From NCBI GenBank assembly GCA_964370645.1, contig CAYJJS010000011.1, positions 1-46,839 on the forward strand: DNA of 46,839 bases, read 5' to 3'. Under the pieces are notes generated by a model, which worked only from the letters and a program-made list of their open reading frames with translations, had not been told where the DNA came from and did not search any database. The DNA is from CAMQRS01 sp964370645. GTDB taxonomy: Bacteria > Bacillota_I > Bacilli_A > Erysipelotrichales > Erysipelotrichaceae. Shown here piece by piece: positions 41,038-46,839 of this stretch. Within the stretch, counting starts at the first letter, position 1. Each line of letters starts with the position of its first letter. The translations under genes were made by a program, and so were the position numbers.

Positions 41038-41472
41038 ATGATAGGAATTATTGTAACCGGACACGGTAACTTTGCAACAGGTTTAACAAGTTCATTAAAT
41101 TTAATTGCTGGGGAACAAGCAAACTACGTAGCAGTTGACTTCGTACAAGAAATGTCTCCAGAAGATCTACAAGTAAAATTGACAGAGGCTATGAAATCAT
41201 TGGATGCTTGCGATAGCATTATCGTATTCTCTGATTTACCTGGAGGATCACCTTTCAAGACTGCAGTAATTAGTGGTCAAGAGTTTAGTAGTGTTCATGT
41301 ATTAGCAGGAACAAACTTACCAATGTTATGTGAGATTGCAATGGCTAGAAACATGATTGAAGATGTTACTATGCTAGTAGAAATGGCTATTAACACAGGA
41401 AAAGACCAAATTGTTAAATTTGAAATGAAAAAACCAACACCACAATCAGATGATTTAAGTGATGGAATCTAA
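41038..41472 (+). CDS. PTS EIIA component, mannose/AgaF family
   Basis: Cytoplasmic phosphocarrier of 144 residues. The phosphorylated residue is His9 in MIGIIVTGHGNFATGL, and the segment IVFSDLPGGSPFKTA near residue 60 is the second conserved block. It takes the phosphate from HPr and passes it to the EIIB encoded 1.5 kb downstream. GGAGG precedes the ATG, and it is cotranscribed with agaS. Confidence 0.92.
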   Translation: MIGIIVTGHGNFATGLTSSLNLIAGEQANYVAVDFVQEMSPEDLQVKLTEAMKSLDACDSIIVFSDLPGGSPFKTAVISGQEFSSVHVLAGTNLPMLCEIAMARNMIEDVTMLVEMAINTGKDQIVKFEMKKPTPQSDDLSDGI

Positions 41473-41479
41473 ATAAAAG

Positions 41480-41508
41480 CGATGTGTCATAGAACACATC
41501 GTTTTTTT
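41480..41508 (+). terminator. Terminator of agaS-EIIA
   Basis: CGATGTGT/ACACATCG stem, six-base loop, seven T. It lies between convergent genes. Confidence 0.85.
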
Positions 41509-41511
41509 TAC

Positions 41512-42684
41512 TTATTTATAAATTGTTTTTGCATAATCCGTTGGAGTAATTCCAAATTGTTGTTTGAATTTACGTGAAAAATAATGTATTGATGCAAATC
41601 CTAGTTTGTTTGATATTTCAGATATTGTGTAAATAGATTCTTTAATTAACAATTTACTCTTATTTAATTTTAGATCACTAATGTATTGTTTTGGTGCAAT
41701 ATCTAAGTTGTTTTTAAATAAAGATTGTAAACTAGATCTAGAAATGGAAAACTGATGACATATTTCTTCAATGGTCAATGAAGTATATATGTTTTCATTG
41801 ATATATAAGATGACTTCGTTCAATAGTTCATTTTCAAATTTTTGTTGCATTGGTGTAGTTGCTACTTGTGCATAGTTTAAAAAATCATATTGAAACAACT
41901 TAATGATCAATTCTTTCAAATAACATAGCATAAGTTCAGTATCGTAATATAAATTCACATTACTTGTTTTTACAATATTGTTAAGAATATGATGCAAATC
42001 ACGATTTGCATTAAATACCCTTTTGTTGATTAATTCGGGATGTGAACATTCCATGTCAAACATAATGGTTAGATAAGAACAAGGTTTACTTTCTAATATT
42101 TTTTGCGAATGGAATTCATTGGGTGCATATAATATCATATCCATACTGGATAAGTGGAAGCTTTGTTTATCAATGCTTGTTTCTAATTCTCCATTATCCA
42201 CAAATGTTAATTCCCACATATCATGACTTTCACCAGGGAAGTTATAGCCAGGATTACTAACTTGATAGTAATAAGCATAAATTTCATTTATATGTATCTT
42301 TGGTGTAATTCGGTTATAGGTAATTGTTTGTTTTGAAAAGGTAGGTATAATTTTTTTCTTTGCTACCTTATCTGTAATGATTTCTACTTTACTCAAATCC
42401 GTAATCGTAATGAAATTAAATGCAAATCCTGCTTTTAATTTTAAGGTTCTATGAATTACAAATTCTTCATGCTCATTGTTGTTAGCGTCCTTAGCTACAA
42501 TGATCAATACAATTCCTTCTTTTTTCTTAATAATGACATCTTTGTCAAAGGTAAAATAGTTATTAATGTTTTTATTCTTTATTTTCAACTCTGTACAATG
42601 CATTCTGCTAAATTTCGGTTTATTATAATCGTGTAAAATGGTTCCATACTTTTGAAACAAGTGGCTTGTTGTTTTTGTGAACAT
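41512..42684 (-). CDS. AraC-family transcriptional regulator
   Basis: Regulator of 390 residues. The C-terminal 100 residues hold two helix-turn-helix motifs (LTIEEICHQFSISRSSLQSLFKNNL and ISEISNKLGFASIHYFSRKFKQQFGITPTDY). A cupin-like sensing part precedes it (SHDMWELTFVDNGELETSIDKQSFHLSSMDMILYAPNEFHSQ, about 175-225). The N-terminal 170 residues are not recognised. It is divergent from the PTS EIIB-EIIC-EIID genes and is the natural candidate to activate them in response to the sugar, whereas known aga loci use a DeoR-type repressor. GGGAG precedes the ATG. Confidence 0.85.
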   Translation of the reverse strand: MFTKTTSHLFQKYGTILHDYNKPKFSRMHCTELKIKNKNINNYFTFDKDVIIKKKEGIVLIIVAKDANNNEHEEFVIHRTLKLKAGFAFNFITITDLSKVEIITDKVAKKKIIPTFSKQTITYNRITPKIHINEIYAYYYQVSNPGYNFPGESHDMWELTFVDNGELETSIDKQSFHLSSMDMILYAPNEFHSQKILESKPCSYLTIMFDMECSHPELINKRVFNANRDLHHILNNIVKTSNVNLYYDTELMLCYLKELIIKLFQYDFLNYAQVATTPMQQKFENELLNEVILYINENIYTSLTIEEICHQFSISRSSLQSLFKNNLDIAPKQYISDLKLNKSKLLIKESIYTISEISNKLGFASIHYFSRKFKQQFGITPTDYAKTIYK

Positions 42685-42812
42685 AATTTACTCCCTTTCT
42701 AATAAATTTCTTAAAAACTAGGTTTATTATTTCATAAATTAGCATAAAATGCAATGTGGCAGTTCATATTGGCAAACATTTCAATACACAAAAGGATTTA
42801 TCAAATTTTGCA

Positions 42813-42826
42813 TGAAAGCGGATACA
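42813..42826 (+). promoter_or_regulatory. Perfect cre site upstream of the PTS genes
   Basis: TGAAAGCGGATACA matches every fixed position of TGNAANCGNWNNCA. It lies in the 287-base divergent gap between the AraC gene and EIIB, about 145 bases before the EIIB start. TTGCAT (42808-42813) adjoins it, but no convincing -10 is placed. CcpA control is inferred. Confidence 0.7.
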
Positions 42827-42971
42827 AAAGATTAAAAAGTACAAAATCGCAAGTAATTAGTGCAAATAAATTTGTATTTTTTTGTGATAAATTGGAGTTA
42901 GTTGATGGGTGGGAACATTCAAATCCAAACATTTGGATACATCCATGGCTCAAACGAAGGGAGAGAGATTT

Positions 42972-43448
42972 ATGCCAAATATCGTTCTAACAAGAATTGA
43001 TAACCGTCTGATCCACGGGCAAGTTGCTACACAATGGTGTGGTAGTGTTGGTGCTAACTTATTATTAGTTGCTAATGATAAAGTAGCGGTTGATGAATTC
43101 CGTCAGGGATTAATGAACATGGCTGCACCAGCGTATGCACAAACTAGATATTTCTCAGTTGAGAAAACTTGTGCTATCATCCATAAAGCTAGCGATGCGC
43201 AAAAGATTGCAATTATTTGTGAAACACCAACTGACGTATTACGTTTAGTAGAGGGTGGAGTACCAATTAAAAAGCTTAACGTTGGAAACATGCATATGGC
43301 AGAAGGTAAACGCCAAGTGGCTACTTCAGTTGCTGTAGGAGAAGAAGACGTTGCAGCTTTCAAAAAGCTACGCGATTTAGGTGTGGAAATCGACATTAAA
43401 CGAGTTCCAGATGTAGCATCAGAATCGACAGCAAAATTATTTGAATAA
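42972..43448 (+). CDS. PTS EIIB component, mannose/Aga family
   Basis: Phosphotransfer protein of 158 residues. The active His15 is in MPNIVLTRIDNRLIHGQV, the family hallmark, and KLNVGNMHMAEGKRQVATSV near 95 is also typical. It receives phosphate from EIIA and phosphorylates the incoming sugar. The ATG at 42972 follows GGGAGAGAGA and gives the normal N-terminus. The 21-codon extension back to 42909 is rejected. First gene of the EIIB-EIIC-EIID operon. Confidence 0.93.
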   Translation: MPNIVLTRIDNRLIHGQVATQWCGSVGANLLLVANDKVAVDEFRQGLMNMAAPAYAQTRYFSVEKTCAIIHKASDAQKIAIICETPTDVLRLVEGGVPIKKLNVGNMHMAEGKRQVATSVAVGEEDVAAFKKLRDLGVEIDIKRVPDVASESTAKLFE

Positions 43449-43472
43449 TTATTTCAGAGAGGAGAAAATAGT

Positions 43473-44273
43473 ATGGATGTAATTCAAATTGTATTATTGG
43501 CAGTTGTAACATTTATATTTGCGATTGACCAATTCTCATTAACGGAGTTATTGTACCGTCCAATTATTGCTTGTCCAATTATTGGGATTATCTTAGGGGA
43601 TATGAGCACTGGTTTAGCAGTAGGTGGAACTTACGAGTTAATGATGATCGGAAACATGCCTGTTGGAGGGGCACAACCTCCAAATGCGGTTCTTGGAGGA
43701 ATTGTTGCGATGATTCTTTCAGTAAAAGCAGGATTAGAGATTAACGAAGCTTTAGGAGCTTCAGTTGCGTTTGCTGTATTCGGACAATACGCAGTAACAT
43801 TAACATTTACAATTATGTCAGGGATTATGGCAAAAGCAGACAGAGAAGCTGCAAATGCTAACCCAGCTGGGATTACTCAAGTTAACGTAATTTCTTGTGT
43901 AATCTTAGGAACAATGTTCGCAGCTATGGCTGTAGTAGCTTATGTAGGTGGAGAAGCAGCTGCTGGTCCATTAGAACAATTCTCAACAGACTTTAGTTGG
44001 GTAATGGCAGGACTTGGTGTAGCTGGAGGAATGATGCGTTTTGTAGGGTTTGCAATCCTTATGAAAATTATGTTATCAAGCGACCTTTGGGGAATTTACT
44101 TCGCTGGATTCGCAGCAGCAGCAGTTATCGGAAATGTTTCAGCAACTGCACCTGCTACATTATTATTAGTAGCATTCATTGGTATCGCTATCGCATTATA
44201 CGACTACCAAACAAATATTAAAATTAAAGAAAATGCAGGATCTGGAATGGGAGGTATGAGTGATGGAATCTAA
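43473..44273 (+). CDS. PTS EIIC component, mannose/Aga family
   Basis: Membrane channel component of 266 residues with about seven to eight hydrophobic segments. IDQFSLTELLYRPIIACPIIGIILGD near residue 19 and LAVGGTYELMMIGNMPVGGAQPPNAVLGGI near 50 are the EIIC signature. The C-terminus is basic then glycine-rich. AGAGGAG precedes the ATG, and the stop overlaps the EIID start. It forms the sugar pore together with EIID. Confidence 0.94.
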   Translation: MDVIQIVLLAVVTFIFAIDQFSLTELLYRPIIACPIIGIILGDMSTGLAVGGTYELMMIGNMPVGGAQPPNAVLGGIVAMILSVKAGLEINEALGASVAFAVFGQYAVTLTFTIMSGIMAKADREAANANPAGITQVNVISCVILGTMFAAMAVVAYVGGEAAAGPLEQFSTDFSWVMAGLGVAGGMMRFVGFAILMKIMLSSDLWGIYFAGFAAAAVIGNVSATAPATLLLVAFIGIAIALYDYQTNIKIKENAGSGMGGMSDGI

Positions 44274-45207
44274 TGTACTATACTATAAAGACACAACACC
44301 AGCGAAATCATTAGATAAAGCAACAATGAACAGAATGGTATGGCGTTCATTAATGCTTCAAGCATCTTTCAACTATGAAAGAATGCAAGCTGCTGGATGG
44401 TTATATTCAATTTTACCTGGATTAGAAAAAATCCATACAAACAAAGATGACTTATCAGCATCAATGGGACACAACTTAGAGTTCTTTAATACTCACCCAT
44501 TCTTAGTAACATTCGTTATGGGTATTGTATTATCATTAGAGCAACAAAAAGCGGACATTCAAACAATCCGTTCGGTAAGAGTTGCTGCAATGGGTCCTTT
44601 AGGAGGAATCGGGGATGCATTATTCTGGTTTACTCTAGTACCTATTACTGCAGGGATTACTGCAAACATGGCAATCGATGGAAACATCGCTGGGCCAATC
44701 TTATACTTCGTAATTACATTCGGAGTGCAAATGGCATTACGTTTCTGGTTGATGGACTGGTCTTACAAAATGGGAACAGGAGCAATTGGAGCTTTAACTA
44801 AAAATGCAAAAGAATTTACACGTGCTGCTTCTATGTTAGGGGTATTCGTTGTAGGTGCTTTAACAACTAACTATGGTGGAGGAACTCGTTTAGGAATCTT
44901 AATTCCAAATGGGGAAACTGCTGTTGAAACAACACAATTAGTTGTTCAAGATGGTAAAGTCGTTGAAGAAGTAATTACTGTAACAGAAGAAGTATTTATT
45001 AACATTCAAGCATTAATTGATGGAATCTTACCTACTTTAATTCCTTTATTAATTACATTAGGATTATTTACATTGATCAAGAAAAAAGGTTGGTCACCTG
45101 TTAAATGTATCTTATTATTATTAGTGTTAGGAATCGTAGGATGTGCCTTCGGTATCTGGTCTGGATCATATACTCCAGCAATCCCAGTTCCTTGGTCAGT
45201 AGGATAG
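44263..45207 (+). CDS. PTS EIID component, mannose/Aga family
   Basis: Membrane partner of EIIC, 314 residues. MVWRSLMLQASFNYERMQAAGWLYSILPGLEKI near residue 24, FFNTHPFLVTFVMGIVLSLEQQ near 70 and VAAMGPLGGIGDALFWFTLVPI near 107 are the EIID hallmarks; membrane helices fill the C-terminal half. The ATG at 44263 is eight bases after GAGG and overlaps the EIIC end by eleven bases; the GTG at 44260 is less likely. Last gene of the PTS operon, followed by a UUCG-loop terminator. Confidence 0.94.
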   Translation: MESNVLYYKDTTPAKSLDKATMNRMVWRSLMLQASFNYERMQAAGWLYSILPGLEKIHTNKDDLSASMGHNLEFFNTHPFLVTFVMGIVLSLEQQKADIQTIRSVRVAAMGPLGGIGDALFWFTLVPITAGITANMAIDGNIAGPILYFVITFGVQMALRFWLMDWSYKMGTGAIGALTKNAKEFTRAASMLGVFVVGALTTNYGGGTRLGILIPNGETAVETTQLVVQDGKVVEEVITVTEEVFINIQALIDGILPTLIPLLITLGLFTLIKKKGWSPVKCILLLLVLGIVGCAFGIWSGSYTPAIPVPWSVG

Positions 45208-45282
45208 GAATTTAACTTAGTCTTAACACAAGTTTGTGTTTAGATATATTGAGGTGAATTACTCTCTCAATTTAACCTTCAG

Positions 45283-45316
45283 AAAAGGGGAAATCTTCGG
45301 ATTTCCTCTTTTCATT
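45283..45316 (+). terminator. Terminator of the PTS operon
   Basis: AAAAGGGGAAATC/GATTTCCTCTTTT, 13 pairs with one G-T, capped by a TTCG loop and followed by CATTTTG. Confidence 0.8.
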
Positions 45317-45346
45317 TTGCATAATTAAAAAATGATTACATATACT
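45317..45346 (+). promoter_or_regulatory. Promoter of the amidase gene
   Basis: TTGCAT (45317-45322), 18 bases, TATACT (45341-45346), directly after the PTS terminator. Confidence 0.5.
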
Positions 45347-45360
45347 GTAGTGGTGATTGT

Positions 45361-46044
45361 ATGAGAAAGCGAATGGTGCTTGTATGTGCGGTGTTATTAG
45401 TTTTGTATACTTGTATTAGTGGTGTATCTTATGCGTTTTTAGAAGGGGTTTATAGGCCTTACAAAGGGGTTGCTGTAGTCATTGATGCAGGGCATGGTGG
45501 TAAAGATTTGGGGTGTATGTATGATGGGGTTAATGAGAGTGAAATAAACTTGTCCATTGCTTTATTATTGAAAGAAGATTTAGAAAATTTAGGAATGGAT
45601 GTGATTATGACGCGTGAGGATAGTGAGGACTTAGCGAGTGAAAATGCGAGTAATCGAAAAAGGGAAGATTTGAATGAAAGAGTAGGTATGATTGCACAGG
45701 AGGATATAGATTTGTATATAAGCATTCATATGAATGCTTATGCAGATGATCAGGTGTTTGGTTCACAAGTGTTTTATTATAGTGAAAATGAATCGGCAAA
45801 ACAATTGGCAACAACGATTGATGAATCGCTGAAAGGTGTGAGTAATTCAACGAAGGAAATAAAAACTGGAGATGCTTATTTTATATTAAATAGTACAGGT
45901 AAAGTTGGTGTACTAGTAGAGTGTGGGTTTCTTACGAATGAAGAGGAAAGAGAACGACTTGCAGATATGAAGTATCAAAGTGAGATTTCAAAAGCATTGA
46001 CACAAGGGATTGTACAGTATTTAAAAGATATTCACTACGAATAA
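45361..46044 (+). CDS. N-acetylmuramoyl-L-alanine amidase (Amidase_3, CwlD-like)
   Basis: Zinc amidase of 227 residues that cuts between N-acetylmuramic acid and the stem peptide. An N-terminal membrane anchor or signal (MVLVCAVLLVLYTCISGVSYAF, about 4-25) precedes the catalytic domain. Zinc ligands and catalytic residues are the His of VIDAGHGGKD near 44, the Glu of GVNESEINLS near 60, the His of YISIHMNAYADD near 123 and the Glu of VGVLVECGFLTNEEE near 187. Length and layout resemble B. subtilis CwlD, which makes muramic lactam in spores, but spore formation is not shown here. GGTGA gives a modest ribosome binding site. Confidence 0.9.
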   Translation: MRKRMVLVCAVLLVLYTCISGVSYAFLEGVYRPYKGVAVVIDAGHGGKDLGCMYDGVNESEINLSIALLLKEDLENLGMDVIMTREDSEDLASENASNRKREDLNERVGMIAQEDIDLYISIHMNAYADDQVFGSQVFYYSENESAKQLATTIDESLKGVSNSTKEIKTGDAYFILNSTGKVGVLVECGFLTNEEERERLADMKYQSEISKALTQGIVQYLKDIHYE

Positions 46045-46047
46045 AAA

Positions 46048-46067
46048 AAAGCAACTTTCGTTGCTTT
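46048..46067 (-). terminator. Terminator of tRNA unit 1
   Basis: AAAGCAAC-GAAA-GTTGCTTT followed by T on the minus strand. It directly abuts the amidase stop codon. Confidence 0.8.
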
Positions 46068-46079
46068 AGATTATATACT

Positions 46080-46155
46080 TGGTGGAGCGTAGCGGGATCG
46101 AACCGCTGACCTCCTGCGTGCAAGGCAGGCGCTCTCCCAGCTGAGCTAACACCCC
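46080..46155 (-). tRNA. tRNA-Ala (TGC), copy 1
   Basis: On the minus strand the cloverleaf begins GGGGTGTTAGCTCAGC, has anticodon TGC, a TTCGATCC T-loop and an encoded CCA at 46080-46082. It follows tRNA-Ile in the same unit. Confidence 0.96.
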
Positions 46156-46172
46156 ATGTATATTTAATTCGA

Positions 46173-46249
<77 letters not shown>

Positions 46250-46269
46250 GTATCACCGAATGCCTATTA

Positions 46270-46297
46270 ATAATACCATATAAAATTAAAAAAACAA
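46270..46297 (-). promoter_or_regulatory. Weakened promoter of tRNA unit 1
   Basis: TTGTTT (46292-46297), 16 bases, TATTAT (46270-46275) on the minus strand. The equivalent of unit 2 has a perfect TTGACA. Confidence 0.5.
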
Positions 46298-46321
46298 GTA
46301 CTTATTGAATAAAAATAAAAA

Positions 46322-46341
46322 AAAGCAACTTTCGTTGCTTT
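46322..46341 (-). terminator. Terminator of tRNA unit 2
   Basis: The same AAAGCAAC-GAAA-GTTGCTTT hairpin as in unit 1, followed by T on the minus strand. Confidence 0.8.
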
Positions 46342-46353
46342 AGGTTATATACT

Positions 46354-46429
46354 TGGTGGAGCGTAGCGGGATCGAACCGCTGACCTCCTGCGTGCAAGGC
46401 AGGCGCTCTCCCAGCTGAGCTAACACCCC
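46354..46429 (-). tRNA. tRNA-Ala (TGC), copy 2
   Basis: Identical to copy 1 over its whole length, offset by 274 bases. Confidence 0.96.
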
Positions 46430-46446
46430 ATGTATATTTAATTCGA

Positions 46447-46523
<77 letters not shown>

Positions 46524-46543
46524 GTATCACCGAATGCCTATTT

Positions 46544-46572
46544 ATAATATCATGTAGTAATATAAGTGTCAA
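46544..46572 (-). promoter_or_regulatory. Promoter of tRNA unit 2
   Basis: TTGACA (46567-46572), 17 bases, TATTAT (46544-46549) on the minus strand. Confidence 0.75.
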
Positions 46573-46595
46573 CACTTTTTTTAAAAAACAAAAAA

Positions 46596-46611
46596 AACGA
46601 CCGAAGTCGTT
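46596..46611 (-). terminator. Terminator of the tRNA-Glu unit
   Basis: AACGAC-TTCG-GTCGTT capped by a UUCG tetraloop and followed by a T run on the minus strand. A second copy lies near 46791-46806. Confidence 0.85.
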
Positions 46612-46621
46612 ACTTTTTTCA

Positions 46622-46698
46622 TGGTGACGCGTACGGGATTCGAACCCGTGAATGCTGCCGTGAAAGGGCAGTGTGTTAAGCCGCTTCACCAACGCGCC
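46622..46698 (-). tRNA. tRNA-Glu (TTC), copy 1
   Basis: Begins GGCGCGTTGGTGAAGCGG, anticodon TTC, GGTTCGAATCC T-loop and encoded CCA at 46622-46624. Confidence 0.95.
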
Positions 46699-46735
46699 AG
46701 TCATATTTGCGGCTAGTGCTATTAGCACCTTAGTT

Positions 46736-46764
46736 ATAATACATGATATTAATATTAAAGTCAA
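46736..46764 (-). promoter_or_regulatory. Promoter of the tRNA-Glu unit
   Basis: TTGACT (46759-46764), 17 bases, TATTAT (46736-46741) on the minus strand. A small hairpin GTGCT-ATT-AGCAC lies in the leader. Confidence 0.7.
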
Positions 46765-46816
46765 CAATATTTAAAAAAAATATAAAAAAAAACGACCGAA
46801 GTCGTTACTTTTTTCA

Positions 46817-46839
46817 TGGTGACGCGTACGGGATTCGAA
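46817..46839 (-). tRNA. tRNA-Glu, copy 2, cut by the window edge
   Basis: The last 23 bases repeat the 3' end of tRNA-Glu copy 1 (CCA, acceptor and T-arm), offset by 195 bases, and are preceded by the same UUCG terminator. The unit is tandemly repeated and continues past the window. Confidence 0.85.

Noticed and set aside
42754..42990. 78-codon plus frame in the AraC-EIIB gap
   Set aside because: It overlaps the EIIB start region and the cre site, without a ribosome binding site or domain.
45223..45241. Inverted repeat AACACAA/TTGTGTT after the EIID stop
   Set aside because: It lacks a T run and lies between the operon end and the true terminator; it may be an RNA hairpin, but no function can be argued.

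Overview
This AT-rich window looks like a chromosomal segment of a fermentative, low-GC Gram-positive gut anaerobe. The best guess is a member of the Erysipelotrichales or a nearby Firmicutes lineage, at moderate confidence. The signs are strong purine-rich ribosome binding sites, a methionine T-box, an HprK/cre carbon-control system, a trimeric [FeFe]-hydrogenase, a bile-salt-hydrolase-type enzyme, and large surface proteins ending in P-x-TGD sorting signals.

Layout. 1-8.3 kb: the edge of a minus-strand gene, a PHP phosphoesterase, a radical SAM protein, a nitroreductase, a 944-residue wall-anchored lamin-tail/beta-propeller protein, a small minus-strand operon (unknown protein, Cdd1-like helix-hairpin-helix protein, TfoX-like gene broken at a nine-base A tract), then a VOC protein with an HxlR regulator. 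8.5-11.4 kb: a T-box with a Met (ATG) specifier controlling metN-metI-metQ. 11.4-16.9 kb: iron alcohol dehydrogenase, then hydC-hydB-hydA behind a cre-overlapped promoter. 17-22.4 kb: a 1431-residue beta-helix surface protein and a choloylglycine hydrolase. 22.5-28.4 kb: purA, an NlpC/P60-like wall hydrolase, a FemABX transferase, a gene-free 430-base stretch that looks like a structured RNA, and a dbpA-type helicase that appears leaderless. 28.5-37.5 kb: uvrA-hprK-lgt::ppaX-trxB followed by rapZ-yvcK-whiA. 37.5-39.7 kb: small membrane proteins and a GNAT protein. 39.8-45.2 kb: an AgaS/mannose-family PTS locus split in two by an AraC regulator. 45.3 kb to the end: a cell-wall amidase and tRNA units for Ile, Ala and Glu, each unit tandemly duplicated.

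How the genes work together. Carbon control is the recurring theme. HprK phosphorylates HPr on serine so that CcpA can bind cre sites, and clear cre matches lie at the hydrogenase promoter and upstream of the PTS EIIB-EIIC-EIID genes. The PpaX-type pyrophosphatase that would remove the pyrophosphate made by HprK/P is fused here to the C-terminus of Lgt. Hydrogenase and alcohol dehydrogenase would dispose of fermentation electrons. The PTS/AgaS genes would import and process an amino sugar such as galactosamine or N-acetylgalactosamine, which fits a mucin-exposed gut life with bile salt deconjugation and surface adhesins.

The most unusual items are the candidate structured RNA at 26.7-27.0 kb, the Lgt-PpaX fusion, the apparently leaderless dbpA, the poly-A frameshift in the TfoX-like gene, and the two neighbouring tandem duplications of whole tRNA transcription units. 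No CRISPR array, transposase, rRNA or prophage was seen.
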